Shown here piece by piece: positions 1 to 12,060 of a stretch of 64,000 nt of DNA. The notes under the pieces were generated by a model that saw nothing but the letters and a program-made list of their open reading frames with translations, made no database searches and was not told where the DNA came from. Source of the DNA: Heterobasidion occidentale (taxonomy: Eukaryota; Basidiomycota; Agaricomycetes; Russulales; Bondarzewiaceae); NCBI GenBank assembly GCA_039111635.1, contig JBCAQO010000002.1, positions 124,001 to 188,000 on the forward strand, read 5' to 3'. A program made the position numbers and the translations under genes. The first letter of the stretch is position 1. Every line of letters begins with the position of its first letter.

Positions 1-1293
1 CGCAGACCACAGCGCTGCCGCACCTCAAGGACAGCGAGCGCGAGAGGGAGCACGAGTGGGAGGACGAGGCGATGTTTGCGCAGATGGCGGTCACGCCGGA
101 GGAGGTACGCGCGGTGCCGTTGCCTGTCGCTCGGCTGAAAGCTGGTGGCGCCGGTGTGGGCCCGGGCTATGTGTACGCTGCGGGGAACAGGGATAGCGGG
201 GTATCTTTAGACATTTGGGAGGCGCTGGCACGCGCGATGAGGAGTCGTGCAAGCGTCGATAGCGGGCTGGGGATGAGCGTGAGCGGAGACCACGGTGAGC
301 GCGCCGAGAACGTAGCAGAGCAGCAGCAGCCATCGATGCCGTCGGCGAGACCGCCGCGAGAGGCTGTCCAGCATCCGTACAGCCAGCATCGTCCACGCAT
401 CCTCGATTTCAGCACGCAGCAGAACACCTCGTTCGCAGAACCACCCCATCTCGCTCTCTTCTGCACGGCCTCCGATTGCCCAAAGTGCCGCGGCGCGGAC
501 GGTGCTCGGCACGCCGTCAGAATCGTCGCACGGCATTGTCTCACACGAGTCGTCGCCGCCGGTTTCGCCGTGCCCGTTTAGCAGCACGGACGACCTCAAG
601 CGGTTCCGCAACCTATTTTGGAAGCTGAACGGCCGCGCGTTGTCCGCGTCGTCGTCCGCGGCGGCAGGCAGCAGCAGGCCCTAGCCTCTGGGCGCCAGTA
701 ACCAGTCCCAGTCGAGCGCGGGCGCGCCGTTCGACGTCAGCTCACGCAGCACCATCAGCCAGTCTGGCGGCGGGCTCGAGGTGATGCCGGAGCACGACGA
801 TGAGGCGCTCATTGGCCCGGTGTCACATCTCATGTATGGTGGACGGTTCAGCGAGCTCCGGGGCGAGCGGCCGCTCGACAACTATTCTGACCCCATTGTC
901 ATACTATACTGGGAGCCGCGCGCTCGGAGTCGCCGGAGCCTGTCGAGGCGGTGTTCGCCCTGCGGCTGCATAGAGGGCAGGGCCGCTGGTCGGACGATCT
1001 TTCGGCGATCGTCCCGGAGGACGTGGAGTCGCGCGCCCTCGATCCTGGAACGGTCGCCGTCGGAGGATACCAACTATGATCGTGAGTACAACCGTGCTCG
1101 GGTGGTGCGTCGAGCGCGAGTGCTGATTATGTTCATTGGTCCAGGTGTCGTGCGGCTGGGCACGATCGAGGCGGTCGCGACGCCGCACACCAAGGAGGCC
1201 GATCAGCGGTTCTCCGGCCATCTCTCGTTCGTGAGCGACGTGGGTGGGTGGCGGAGTGACGACATGTCCACTGGTGGATGTGTTAATTTCTAG
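1..1293 (+). pseudogene. GC-rich remnant of an unrecognised protein gene
   Basis: Coding-like sequence enters from the left edge in an open frame (HLKDSERERE, then EWEDEAMFAQM at 57-90) and stops resembling protein at GAGGTACGC near 112, a plausible 5' splice site. A second coding-like stretch lies at about 700-900 (motifs HDDEALIGPV and MYGGRFSELRGERPLDNYS). It continues after a frame change at about 915-1075 (EAVFALRLHRGQGRWSDD, then IVPEDVESRALDPGTVAVGG). The frames do not join without shifts, so I read this as a decayed gene. I do not recognise the family. Acidic and Ser-rich composition would fit a cytoplasmic or nuclear regulatory protein, but that is a guess. Confidence 0.35.
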
Positions 1294-4214
1294 GGGAAGG
1301 GGGCGGGCCGGTCAGTGTTGCGCGGTGGTGATGGTCGGACGTGAGCGGCAGAAGCAGACAACAGGGCATACGGCCGATAATATGGAGTCATGAGCATGTG
1401 GATAAACGATGGAGGTGCCGGCGATGCAAAGGATACTGTGCTGAATGTGCGCGGATATAATCGGTGCGGGGAAACGAACGTCGGAATGGGGGACACTTAC
1501 TCTTGGTTGGTCTTGGGCGGACCACGCACCGATGGCGTGCCCGATGTAGGCTTGCAGGGCAGGTCAAGCGCGGACGTGAACAAGGCACGCTAGGTGTTCC
1601 GGTTCCAGCGGCTTATTCAAGCCGACAAATGTGAATGCTATCTCGCAAGAGAGGGCGACGAGTAGGTGATCTGGTCGCCCATGCATGGTGATTGATCAGT
1701 AAGTGAGCCGTGCAGCACTAGTGAGAGGAAATGGCTGCGGTGGGACTGAATAGCGGCGAGGATGGAGCGGATGTGCCAGATGCGAGTGAGGCAGGGGGCT
1801 CGGGCAAAAGACTCACCATGGGTACGTACATCTGCAATGTCTTCCTCCGCTGTGAGACATCTCACTGAGTGGAACCTGCAGCTGCTGCGTAGAGGGATCC
1901 GCCAAGACATCCAGCTGTGTGTACGGCGCAGGACATCCGGACGTGGGGGTGATAGTTTAGAGACGTAGGCCATGCCGCTTGTCGAGGATTTTGTGTAGGT
2001 CGGCCACAAAACCACTACATTGCTTAAATTAGTAGTGACCTGTCATAATAGTGTCCATTGCATGCCGTGGACTGGACGCACCAGAAGTATGTAAGTACGT
2101 GTTCACATATTTCAGTGGTGTCAACAATTGGGACCTAATGTGTGTCGATAGATCAGTGTACGATGTGAAGTGTACCTTCTACAGTGAGCATGTACTAGAT
2201 GAACTCAAACATAGCACTGCAAAGCAACCCGAACAGCTCACACGAGAAGCGCCGAACCGATCGGTATCGTCGAGTGCCAAAGCAAGTCTCGCTCACGCAA
2301 CGTCGACCGCATATCAGTGGTCAACGTCGACGTCAACGTTTCTCTGTCCATTTTCTTCTATTATCAAGATCTCCTCATAGACGACGCGCTGCCGACGATC
2401 AAACACGACAAAAAGGTGAGTGTGTACACGTTTGCGGCGGGAGTGCACACGTTTGGGCAAAGACGGGCGCCTCATGAAAGCTCTTGGATGACGCTCTCAC
2501 CCGTTTCCAACAGAAACCACGACCATTTCACGTTCTCAAACACGCAAAAAGGTCGAAACACACAAACCCTTTTATTACCAAGGCTACTACTACAATGCCT
2601 ACAAGGAGGTGAGTGACGAAATTCTTGATGAGCAGACAATCCAACACGACGGTTCAATAGGCACGCTGCACGTTCGGTGGGCCTGCGTCTGGATGACCTC
2701 CGAATTTGGTGGGTGTACTCGGAACAGTACAGTAAAAAGAAGAGGGCTAAGAGACAGGTGGAGGAGACAGTACACGAGTACTTCCGCTATCTAGCCAACC
2801 GAGGGGTATGGGGAGTCAGCGAGGTTTCTATACAGTAAGTTCATATAGTCGTTAGATTGAGATGGATGTCTGACATCTGTAGGACAACTATGCATCGGTC
2901 GGAGGACCCGATAAATCACGTTCAGGTGCGGGTGTGGGGTAGGAACGGAAAAGGGTGGGATGTAGTGACGGCCACGGGCGTTATATTGCCCGCGCTACAC
3001 ATTCCAAGGGACCGATGGCTGTGGAAGATTGTCAGTTTCATTAACAAGGAGTAGGGTGGCCAAGAGTTGCTCGGTATTCTGTTTTCGTGGTATTGTGTCT
3101 GGTTTCTTGCTTTTGTAGTAGTCTGATCTCTTTTTATTGTTTGGTTGCTCGCGTCGCTTTCGTTTGATCAATATCTTGGGTACGAACAGGGGATCATTGC
3201 ATCCCAACAGTGGTATAAGTTTCCGTGTAGAATGTATTGCAAAGATGTATAGATATAGTAATCATAAAGTAGATCGAGTGATGAAGGACAAAAGATACGA
3301 GCAACAGTGGACCTTACGAGGTAGAGCATGGCAGGAACTCATACCCCTGCCTGTTTCCCACTCAGCGCTACGGGATCTTGTGTCTCTAATTTGAGGATAT
3401 TAGGATCGGGATCCCGCACAACTAGACCCTTAACACCGCCAAAAGCTTGGTCAGAGCCCCTTGCATGGAATAGAAAGACATGTGAGACATACCACTCATG
3501 CCAGCTCTCTTGCCGGCCTACCGTCTGGTATCGCATGCTCTTTAAACAACCCCCTGGCCAACTCTTCTTGTTCATTGGCACTTCATTCTCGCCGGTGTCG
3601 CCCTTGTCCCCGACGTGCTGCCCGAGACAATCCTTCACTGCTGCGGGAAATATGTCTGGCGCAAACGGCGGTCATGCCCCTCTTCTCCGCCATCCCGAGC
3701 TTATGCGCGAGCTTTCAAAATGTCTGGTATAGCGTCTGCCAGCGCAGAGTTGTGAACAAAAACAAAAACAATCAACGAACCTGTTCGGCCTTGCCGACGG
3801 TTGCGACCGTTGTGCTCTTGTACGACACGTCCTAGTGCGTCAAAAATGCGACACTCGGCGACTTTGAAGAGTTACATACCTTGTTCATGTCCGTGACTCC
3901 CACCGCCTGTGGATGGTACCGTAGAGATAGCGATGGAGATCCGGTGACGATGCAGGTGCTGTACGAATTTGCGACTCCGTAGCAAGATCTGGACGTGCGG
4001 GTAGCTTTGATCCTGGAGGAATTTGCGCCGGGTGAATTAGTCTGTGAGGGAAATGGGAATGGAGGGGCAGCAAAAAAGAGAGGTGCGAGGCAGCGTCGCG
4101 CTCGGCTGTGGGCACGTTGAGGTCGATTGCATCAAGGACTAGGTGATGTGAACTCTGTAACGCTCAAGGAATATGCGCGGGATATTAATACGTTGCTTTT
4201 TGATTCGCACATGA
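1294..4214. other. No recognisable gene; decayed or intergenic sequence
   Basis: Short frames on both strands with no family signature. One short coding-like island is visible near 2857-3054 (plus; NGKGWDVVTATGVILPALH) and another near 3570-3740 (WHFILAGVALVPDVLP, then ILHCCGKYVW). Neither joins a longer model and I cannot name either. No repeat matching the LTR families further right was seen. Confidence 0.4.
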
Positions 4215-5620
4215 TTACGACCCATGCACAATTGTTGCCAGGTTGTGCTTGGAGGGCTGTGCTCGACCCCACGATCTCCGTCCCCTGCGAGTCGGCTGCT
4301 GAGTCCTAGTCGCCATCGCCCTCATCCTCGCGCGCGCCCTGCCGCCGGCCGTGCTCGCGCTCGCGCTCGTGCTGATCACGGCGCGGGGAGAGCTGTCCAT
4401 GCCCAGCCCCCGACGTGTGCTCCAAGCTGTTGAGGTACGCTGCCGAGAACGCGCTCGCGGTAGACGGCGTGCGCCGCTTGACACCTGAACGATGCTCCCG
4501 GAGCGCACACTCAGCGCCTCATCCGTATCCGCGTTCCCGTGCAGCGCGGGTGGGGTGTCGGCAGCCCAGCCTGAGCCCTGGAAGTACTCGCGCGTGGGGA
4601 CGGAGAGGACGACGGCGTCGTCGGCGCCCAAGTGCGCGACGAGAAGAGAGCTGCGGGGGCTGTGAGGGAGAGGAGGAAGATGCGCGGGGGGGGGGGGGGC
4701 GTAGGCAGGGGAGTGGGCGCGTGCGTAGTGACTGTTGAGGAACACGACGTCCGCATGTGGGATGAGCCGCACGACTTGGGAGAGAGGGAAGAGAGAGAGA
4801 GAGATGGAGGTGCATGAGCGATCGAGTAGGCAAGGGGCGAGAGGAAAGCAGAGGATTCACACCACTTCTACGCCCTGACGCGCGCACTGGCTAACGTCAA
4901 TGCTGAGGACGCAGTGCACGCGCCACTTGCGCTCGCGCGCGAGGCTGTCGATGCCTTCGATGTTATTGAGCGTCGTCTTAACGGAGCGGCCCTCAAAGTG
5001 CAGCCAGTCAAAGGCGCGGGGCTCTGTGGCTGGCCACTCAGCAGGACGGGCACGCTGGGCGACGGCGCGGAGAGCGAGGGGCGGGGCGGGAAGCTGGCAC
5101 GGAACGGGGGCGAGGGCAGCTCGAGCGCCCGCGGGAGGTAGTTTTTGGAGGCGAGGAGGCGGCGAGGAGGAGGCGAGGAGAGAGGCGAACTCTTCGTGGG
5201 TGATCAGCGACTTGTCTGTGCATCCGGCGTTAGATAGAGGTCAGCACGGTCTGCGGTGTACTACTCGGATGTCGAGACGGGTTAGGACGCTCTGTAAGAA
5301 TTCAACGCTGTGTGTGAGGACACGAGAGGACTCACTTGCATACAGGAGCGCGTGTTGACCCAGATCCTATTCAGCCCCGCGTATGACCTCCTTGCCCTCG
5401 TCGTTCCCGCCCAGACTCGCCACAAGCCAGAGTCCCTTGACCCCAGCGCCGCCGCCTGCGCCCGCGTCGAGCGTGAGCGCGTGGAGCTGGGCGAGCACGG
5501 CGAGGATGGTGCTCGCGGAGCCGTTGCGCGTGCGGTGTACTTGTGCGCGGTCGTTGCTGGACGGCGCGGGGTGGCCCAGGGCCAGATTTGTCATCCTGCG
5601 CGGCATGATACTTTCCAACC
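4215..5620 (-). pseudogene. PfkB-family sugar kinase (ribokinase-like), decayed
   Basis: Read on the minus strand, fragments follow the order of a PfkB/ribokinase fold. The N-terminal part at about 5367-5580 has GSASTILAVLAQL, then WLVASLGGNDEGKEV, and ends in a stop. A middle part at about 4855-5005 has FDWLHFEGRSVKTTLNNIEG, then KWRVHCVLSIDVSQCAR. After a pyrimidine-rich intron comes LIPHADVVFLNSHYARAHS, then LLVAHLGADDAVVLSVPTRE at about 4600-4772. In the family these segments form the sugar-binding lid and nucleotide-binding core that phosphorylate a sugar hydroxyl with ATP. The segment carrying the catalytic aspartate (GAGD motif) is not visible: reading frame is lost into low-complexity Arg/Ser/Ala sequence toward 4215. 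A 12-G run near 4688 interrupts the 3' part. With frame breaks and no catalytic motif this is very probably a pseudogene. Confidence 0.7.
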
Positions 5621-6054
5621 ATCCTCGTTATCCTCATAGTCCACCTCGGCTTACCACCGCCCTCACCAGCGTTCATTCTTCCATCACTCTGGATCGTCTT
5701 ACTGTTTGTCTCCTTTCTTCCTCACCGTCTCTCTTGCAAGTGTGTGAGTGCTCCTGTTTCTGGGCACTAATTCATCTTGAGGTATAAGCAATTAACAGAC
5801 TTCCACCCGCGACACGGACATCAACTTACGCGTGCCTTTCAAGTCCGCAGGGCTCGCCGAGGCTGCGCTCCCACGCTTGCAGGCGCCACTGGATGTCGAC
5901 GTGCAGCACCAGCTTTCCGACAGGCATGTACAGGTACGTGTCTGTGTCGTGCGACCGTATTATTTTGTTCATGATGGGCAGACGCATTGTCGCGTTGCCC
6001 ACTTTATTGCCAGCAACATAAGTGCGGTTCCAGGGGCAACGCAGTTGGCCGCAA
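5621..6054. other. Interval without recognisable gene
   Basis: Lies between the divergently oriented PfkB and HSP90 remnants. On the minus strand a short frame at 5826-5950 (YLYMPVGKLVLHVDIQWRLQ) looks protein-like but is too short to assign. Confidence 0.3.
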
Positions 6055-7270
6055 GCCTGTTTGACGAACGACCGGGAGGAGCGTCTTGCTGTCACGCACT
6101 TCTCCCTTGAGGGTCTACTTGGGTTCAAGGCCATCCTCTACATCCTCACGCTTTTTTCCGGTACGCTCTATTCGTCACGCTTTTTCTATCTCTGTGCCTT
6201 GATGCGATCTGTGGTCAGTGCATCCTTTGAGTCCTCAAGACCAAGAAGAAGCGCTACAACATCAAGCTCTATGTTCGCCACGTTTCCATCATGGTTGACT
6301 GCGAGATCCTCATTTCCGATTGACTGAGCTTCTCCGAGGGTTTATTGTCGAATCTGAGGACTTGCCTCGCAACATTGCCGGTGAGATGTTGCAGCAGAAT
6401 GGGATCCACAAGGTCATCTGCAAGCACATTGTTAACAAGTGCATAGACCTCTTCACTGAATTCGCTGAGGACAAGGACAATTTGACCAAGTACTACGACG
6501 CGTTTGGCAAGAACTTCGAGCTCAGTACTCACGGGGATGCTCAGAACCTTAGCAAAGCTCGTCGACTTCCTGCACTTCTTCTCAACCAAAGCCATTGACG
6601 AGACCATTTCGCTCAAGGGTCAGTGAAAATCCCTACTGTATTGGGTGCATGCTCATCTGGCCCCATAGGCTACATCACTCGCACGCTTGAGGTGCAGAAG
6701 TCGATCTATTACCTCATGGGCGAATCACTCGCTGCTATGAAGATTTCACCTTACTTGGAAGTCTCCTGAAAGGGCTTCGAGGTACGTCTCCTTGTCGACC
6801 CGATCGACAAGCATGCCTTCACGCAGCTGAAGAAATTTGATGACCACAAGTTTTTTTCTGTCTCGAAGGATGGCTTGGAGCTGGAGTCTGACGAGGAGAA
6901 GGCGCGCGAGGAGAAGGATAGGGCACCGAGGACCTCTGCAAGGTCATCAAGGATGCTTTGGGCGAGTTATCGGAGAAGGTCGTTGTCTTCGACCGTATCA
7001 CCGACTCGCCTTGCGTTCTCGTTACTGGGCAGTGTGACTGGCCATCGAACATGGTTTGTTCCTCTCATTTCTCACAGAGTCTGATAGGCGCTGATCATCT
7101 TTGTCTCACAAGTAGAGTTGCAGGCTCCTCGTCGCTCTACAATGTCATTGTACATCGCATCGAAGATGACGCGTCCTTCGACAACCGCACCGACGCGGAA
7201 GATGAGCTCGGCTGCAAGACCAACAAGGATAACGTCCGGAGATTCATGTTTGACCACGGAGAGGACAAGG
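6055..7270 (+). pseudogene. HSP90 chaperone pseudogene, 5' truncated
   Basis: The sequence follows the HSP90 middle and C-terminal domains in order: NDREERLAVTHFSLEG, then FKAILYIL (6058-6150); KKKRYNIKLYVRHVSIMVDCE (6244-6310); GFIVESEDLPRNIAGEMLQQ, then LFTEFAEDKDN (6340-6560); a block around YLMGESLAAMK and LLVDPIDKHAFTQLKKF (6670-6840); and [20 protein letters not shown] (6976-7035) before LYIASK near 7145. Intact HSP90 is roughly 700 residues with an N-terminal ATP-binding GHKL domain. None of that domain is present upstream, so at least the first third is missing. The blocks lie in different frames, an in-frame TGA follows YLEVS near 6770, and several short gaps are spliceable introns. 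It cannot make a working chaperone. It lies head to tail with the hydrolase remnant. Confidence 0.85.
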
Positions 7271-7689
7271 AGAACAAAGCAGCCTCCCCGCGATCAGTCT
7301 GTTGAACTCCTCCCGCCGGCTTCCCCTCGGCACGCTCACATTCTCTGATGCAGGCGACGCGCCTTTGCGTCCCCCCCTCCGCTAGCTCAAGCACTGCGCC
7401 TCACCTTTGCCCCGTGGCCCAATCGACTCCGGCCTCCGCGTGCTTGGTACCGCTCCTCGTCCCCGCCGTCTCCCTCTCCAGAGCGCGCGTGCCAGCGCAC
7501 CACTCCGAGTTCATCGAGGGCGGTGGACTCGACGCGCCCAACGCCTCCGCCGCGCCGCCCGGTGCACCTCACCCATCATCCATTCTTTCCCACTCCCTTC
7601 CAAGCACTAGTGGGTCCATCTACATCGGATCAACAGCCTCCCTTCTGCCGTCCGGGTCCCTCTCGGACCAGTTTGTCTCCCTGATTACG

Positions 7690-8552
7690 CCTGAGGGCAA
7701 GCGCATCACGCAGCTCCAGCTGTACGCGCCGAACGGGCTGCTGAAGCATCCGCTCGTGAGCCCAGCACTGTCGTACCTGGGCGGGCTGCCGCCGTTGTTC
7801 TTCATCGCGAGTGACAGGGAAGTGTTGAGAGACGAGGTAATCTATGCGTGAGTCGCTGGCGGTGGTCTCTTGTTGCATAGAACATTGGTTTATCTGTCTC
7901 TTTTTCCAGGGTGCATAGGGCAGTGAACCCGGATTGATTTCCGTTGACCGACGAGGTGCGGGCCATGTACCCGCCCTTGAAGGCATTGAAAGCCGATGTG
8001 GTCCGACCCCAGTGCATTTGCAGGTTTATGATGGTAAGCAAACCACATTGCATCAACTTGCGCTCTCGATCGACCAAATATTTTCAGACACGTCCTCCCT
8101 GTGCTTTTTTTGTTCACGACACCGGCTAAGTACTGCTACCAGGCAATTGCCACATTCTGCAAGCACGTAACCCACGCCGCTCAGCCCGATTACGCCTTCG
8201 CCCATCTTCATGCAAACCCCCAGACGAGTTCACTTTGGACGATGTAGAGTTCGCGAGATCGCAACCTGCTACGCCTAGTGTTCACACCATTATCATGCCG
8301 TCGAGTCCTGTAGACCCACAGGAGACGGGCGTCTCAACCAAAAAGGCGGACACATTGCCACTTCAAGAACGGATCCCAACGGGAGAAAGGTCGACTCTAC
8401 AAAATGTCATTTTTGTCAGGACTCGCACGCACGGCATCGAATCTACGGTTCCGCAGTCTCCAGTCGGTACGAGAAACCGGAGCTATTCCGGAGCTGAACG
8501 CCTCTTCAACGGGGACTTCATCGAAGGGTGGCTCGGTCGACGTTGCAGGTCC
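7690..8552 (+). pseudogene. Alpha/beta hydrolase (esterase/lipase-like), 5' part
   Basis: The segment HPLVSPALSYLGGLPPLFF, then IASDREVLRDEVIYA (about 7747-7851) matches the C-terminal half of fungal alpha/beta-hydrolase-fold esterases, where the aspartate of the catalytic triad lies in a region like this. After a short intron, VRAMYPPLKALKADV continues in one frame and TPVHLQVYD in another (7945-8035). HVLPVLF, then FTTPAKYCYQAIATFCKHV (8091-8168) supplies the histidine-containing end. Upstream of about 7690 the frame is Pro/Ser-rich and the nucleophile motif GxSxG is not visible. Frame changes show the gene is dead. The coding trail continues beyond the solo LTR at 8553-9186. Confidence 0.7.
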
Positions 8553-9186
8553 TGTTATGACTTGACCGATCGGAGCCCGTCGGGGCTGGTCTACCCGATG
8601 GTTCAAGCATCACATGCTAGGCGGCTCCACTACGGAGCGTACACCAAGGTATTTGGCATGTCCTTATAATCCAACCGTACCGATGGTTCTTCAAGACATC
8701 GGTATAGGATATATGAGAAGGGTCAAGGATATAGCGGGTTGGTAAGATAGGCATTCACATGCCATGGGCTTAGGGCTTATGGGTAAGCACCTCGTCGCAC
8801 CAGGATGGATAGGTGCGACTGGAGAAGTACAAGAGTAGGCACCGGCTGAGAGAGACGGCGACCACCACTCTCCTGGGATGGATACCCGGAGAAGCATACG
8901 GACTCTTACCCTAGACCCTATACAGTATATAAGGCCCATAGAATAGGCTGAGGATCTTCAGTCTATTCTCCTCGTTCAGTAGCAGTCTTCCTACTGCTAC
9001 CTTTCGTTCTTTGGTATCCTCACATACCAACCTTAGATTCCCTACCGTCTTCTTACGGTAGAATAATCATTGATCCTTCCTATATCATTATTTGATACAG
9101 TCGAGACCGTCCTCATCACTCAGTTCGTCGTGCGACCTAGGGAAGAACCTGTTACTCTTGGGTTATCGAACGAGCAGTTCGTAACA
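8553..9186 (+). repeat. Solo LTR, family B, with 5-bp TSD GGTCC
   Basis: 634 bp starting TGTTATGACT and ending CGTAACA, flanked by GGTCC at 8548-8552 and again at 9187-9191. Removing the LTR plus one GGTCC rejoins the host sequence. A TATA box (TATATAAGG at 8926-8934) and AGTCTATTCT about 35 nt downstream match the 5' LTR of element E4, so this is the scar left when an E4-family insertion lost its interior by LTR-LTR recombination. Confidence 0.9.
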
Positions 9187-10020
9187 GGTCCTCGCTTTGG
9201 CCATTCAACATTGCCACCACATGATAAGGAATTGCACGCTGGAAACTATGAGGTCTATGATGGCACATGGTTAAGTGTTTCTGCTTGTGCTAATGATCGC
9301 CTCTTACGGTTCGCAGGCAATCTCAATTTCGAATAACGCAATGATCCGGGAGAGTGTCTCCACTCAAGGCACGATCAGGCCTCTCGAATCCGAGGACGAG
9401 CTTCCCGCCCTTCAAGTTCTCCTGGAACTCATCGGGACCTCGTCGGGAAAAGCGATCCGACCATACACAAGTGGCAAAGAGAAAATGATAGGAAGTTCGC
9501 GGGCGCCATGAAGAATATTGCCAAGCATCGCACGCGGAACCTCGAAGTTGCGAAGAAGGACGCTTCGATGCACATCGTGCGGCTCCAGCACTATCTCGAA
9601 CAGGACGAGCATTCAGACAGGTCGGCGAAGAGCAACAGGCACTCAGTCGCACAGGGCTTGTCCAACTTGTCGGCGAGCTGGGGCCTTGCATGGGCATTGG
9701 ACAGCGACGAGCATCCGCCCCAAGCAGCATCGTTGCAAGAAGGAACACGGAGGAGGCGATACAGCTTGCGCGAGTGGCAGACCGGGGGTTGGTTGCGGAG
9801 GAGAGCGCGGTCACGGCAAACAATCTGTGGTCCGTCGTGGTCGACTGCTTGATGGTGACGCCCGAGACCGACGGGGTGAAGATGGGCCTATCGAGGGTGA
9901 GGCCGGTGTTTATGAAGCGGTTGAGTCGGACGAGGAGGAACAGGACAAACTTGTTGAGGCGCTCATGGACGACACGGTAACGAGCGAGGATGCGCTCAAG
10001 CGGGACTTGGTGCTAGAGTA
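9187..10020 (+). pseudogene. Alpha/beta hydrolase, 3' part after the solo LTR
   Basis: Coding remnants resume after the LTR: MIRESVSTQGTIRPLE, then LELIGTSSGKAIRPY (9342-9470); a basic stretch AMKNIAKHRTRNLEVAKKDA (9507-9570); and WALDSDEHPP, SSIVARRNTEEAIQLARVAD, NNLWSVVVDCLMVTPE (9690-9870) in successive frames. The last part is acidic (ESDEEEQDKLVEALMDD). Together with 7690-8552 this is the usual C-terminal extension of a large agaricomycete alpha/beta hydrolase family, recalled by eye. At least three frame changes are needed. Decay and LTR insertion cannot be ordered from this copy alone. Confidence 0.6.
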
Positions 10021-10084
10021 GTTCCAGTGAGTCCTCCCTTTCCTACTTTGCTGTCTTTTGCTTGTGTTCGCGACCGGGAGCCAC

Positions 10085-11550
10085 GCAGCTGACAAGCCTG
10101 CGACGCAGCACCACGTCCATCTGTGTCTCTCTACCCCTTACCACCCTCTTGGTCTCCTCGGCCTTCCCTTACTCACCCCACTCCCTCTTCCTCTCCAGCT
10201 GGATTTACATCCTCGACCCAGATGGCATCATCCCCCAGCCCGATCCCTCCACCCTCCGCCTCCGTCCTCCACGCCCACTCCAGCGGCCTCTCCCAGCTGG
10301 ACCCCAAGGCCCGTATCCTCATCACCACAACCCCCCCTCATCTGTCGCCCTGCCCTCCCCCAGGCACAGTGCAATGCCATCCACCGCCTCTCCTCCAATG
10401 TCAACGTCCTCCCCGTCATTGCCCGCTCCAACACCCTCACAAACGACCGCCTCGCAGCCATCAAGCTCGCAGTCTGCCACGACCTCGCCAGTGCAGGCAT
10501 CGGCCTTGGCATTTTCGACGACGTCAAGCCGGGCGGGGCCGCCCGACCGCCCGCCCGCCCAGTGCAGCAGCACGCGGAGCACCGCCAGCACATCGTGTGC
10601 ACGCGCGCGCGCGCGCCTAGCCAAACAATTTGCCAATCAGGAGGCCCGTCACCGCCAAAACCTTGCTCACGCTGCCCCTGATCACCTGGCGCTCGGCGGA
10701 GGTCATGGCGGGGCTTGTAAACGCTGGGCTGCGGGGTGCGTTCTTGTGGATGATGTCGTGCGTGACGAGCTCACGGTTCGTGCCCTCGAGCGTCGGCGCG
10801 CCGATCGGGAGCACCAGCACCTCGACGACGCCCTCGACGTGCCCGTCCTCAACAGTGATGTGAGGCCCTACCTTGGGCACGCCAACGGCTCCGCCTCCTC
10901 CGCGACTTCGTCCCCCACTTCCCCCATGACGGCCTCCTTCCTGCGTCTACCCTACGCGCTCATCTCTGCCAATGGCTACTCCCACGGCGACAGTGTTAAC
11001 AGGGCCCCACCCTCCCGACACAAACTCGTCCTTCAGTACATGCCCCAGAGCCATCCGTGCCCTCCTGACTACCATCTTCCTTCCAAAATCACTTGCGGAA
11101 AGTTCATCCGCAGCTACGGGTGGGGCTATCTGGATGTCCCGGACCACACCCACTGCGACTTTCTCGCCCTCCGACACACCGCGTTAAACACATCCAGGTA
11201 CAGTTTTGACTTCCTCGTGTTCTTGTCTCCATGACCGACACCCGCCACAGACGCTGCAGATGTACATGCGCGAGCACCTTGGCAAGTTCAGGAGCCAGTA
11301 CTTGCGTGGGACATTGCGTGAGGCCATGTTCCCGCCTCACCACCTCATGCCCGTCGCCATTGAGTCTGTGCCCGAGTCCGCGCCACTCCTGCCTTTGAAC
11401 ACCCGCCCCGTCCTCGCTGTCGACGTGCCCCTCGCGCGTGGGGCCGCCTCGCCCCTCGGCGCACTCGGCCACGCACCAGATGCCCCCGTGAAGAGGGCGC
11501 GCGGAACGAGAAGCTGCACAAGTACACAGTGGAGGGTAAGCTGTGCGTGA
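10085..11550 (+). pseudogene. Septin-type GTPase-domain gene, decayed
   Basis: The block AIHRLSSNVNVLPVIARSNT, then LTNDRLAAIKLAVCHDLASA and GIGLGIFDD (10375-10530) matches the septin guanine-nucleotide-binding domain. In that family the NVIPVIAKAD-like segment carries the G4 base-recognition motif; here it reads ARSN. A later exon contains LPYALISANGYSHGD (10952-10996) and GKFIRSYGWGYLDVPDHTHC, then DFLALRH (11098-11180), which matches the end of the G domain. After a spliceable gap, MYMREHLGKFRSQYLRGTLR (11260-11320) matches the start of the C-terminal region. The N-terminal P-loop is not visible, and the central part is broken by GC-rich low-complexity sequence including a GCGCGC run near 10610. 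Septins form filaments at the cell cortex; this copy would not. Confidence 0.65.
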
Positions 11551-12060
11551 CGCGGCGCGGCCGCGGCGTCAGGCTCGAGGTCAGCGAGTCAGAAGATGGG
11601 AACGAGAGCGCGCGCGTATGGTGTGCCTGCGCACGCAGATGCGCAAGATCGATGGGGACCATCTCGAGATGCTTGGTGCGAATGATTTTTGTATCAGGCC
11701 GCATACCCTTCGTACGCGTGTCTTTTCCGCAGCACAAAAGCCAGAGATGTGCCCGATGGTGGACAACAATGCCAAGTTTGAGCATCTCCAGCATGATGAG
11801 GCAATGGACAATGTGGATGGTCTAAAGATGGTGGCGTTGATGGTGACAAGGCGAAGGATTACGGATACATACATGCAGGCTTGAGCGGAGCTAGAATGAG
11901 GCTGTATAGGAGGTGCACGACGCAGTTCGGGAGCTGCAGAGGCGGCTGCAAAGTCAGCAAAAGAGCTGCGAGGTGACAGTGCAGGTGTACGTGAAGGAGG
12001 GTGACGTGTCAAAGAGCATATTATGTGCCACCCTAGGACATTTTCAATGAAACTGAACAG
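11551..12060 (+). pseudogene. Coding-like tail, unrecognised
   Basis: Frames such as KLCVTRRGRGVRLEVSESED (11537-11600) and LRTQMRKIDGDHLEMLGAND (11625-11690) look like protein but shift frame. They may be the C-terminal part of the septin-type gene or a separate gene. No family recognised. Sequence loses protein character near 12010. Confidence 0.25.

Noticed and set aside
4680..4820. G12 run and GAGA tract as a regulatory element
   Set aside because: On the minus strand the GA tract is the pyrimidine-rich end of an intron in the PfkB remnant; the G run is likely expansion in a dead gene.
5371..5676. Overlapping minus-strand frame in the PfkB region
   Set aside because: Shadow of the GSASTILAVLAQL frame; Arg/Pro-rich with no domain signal.
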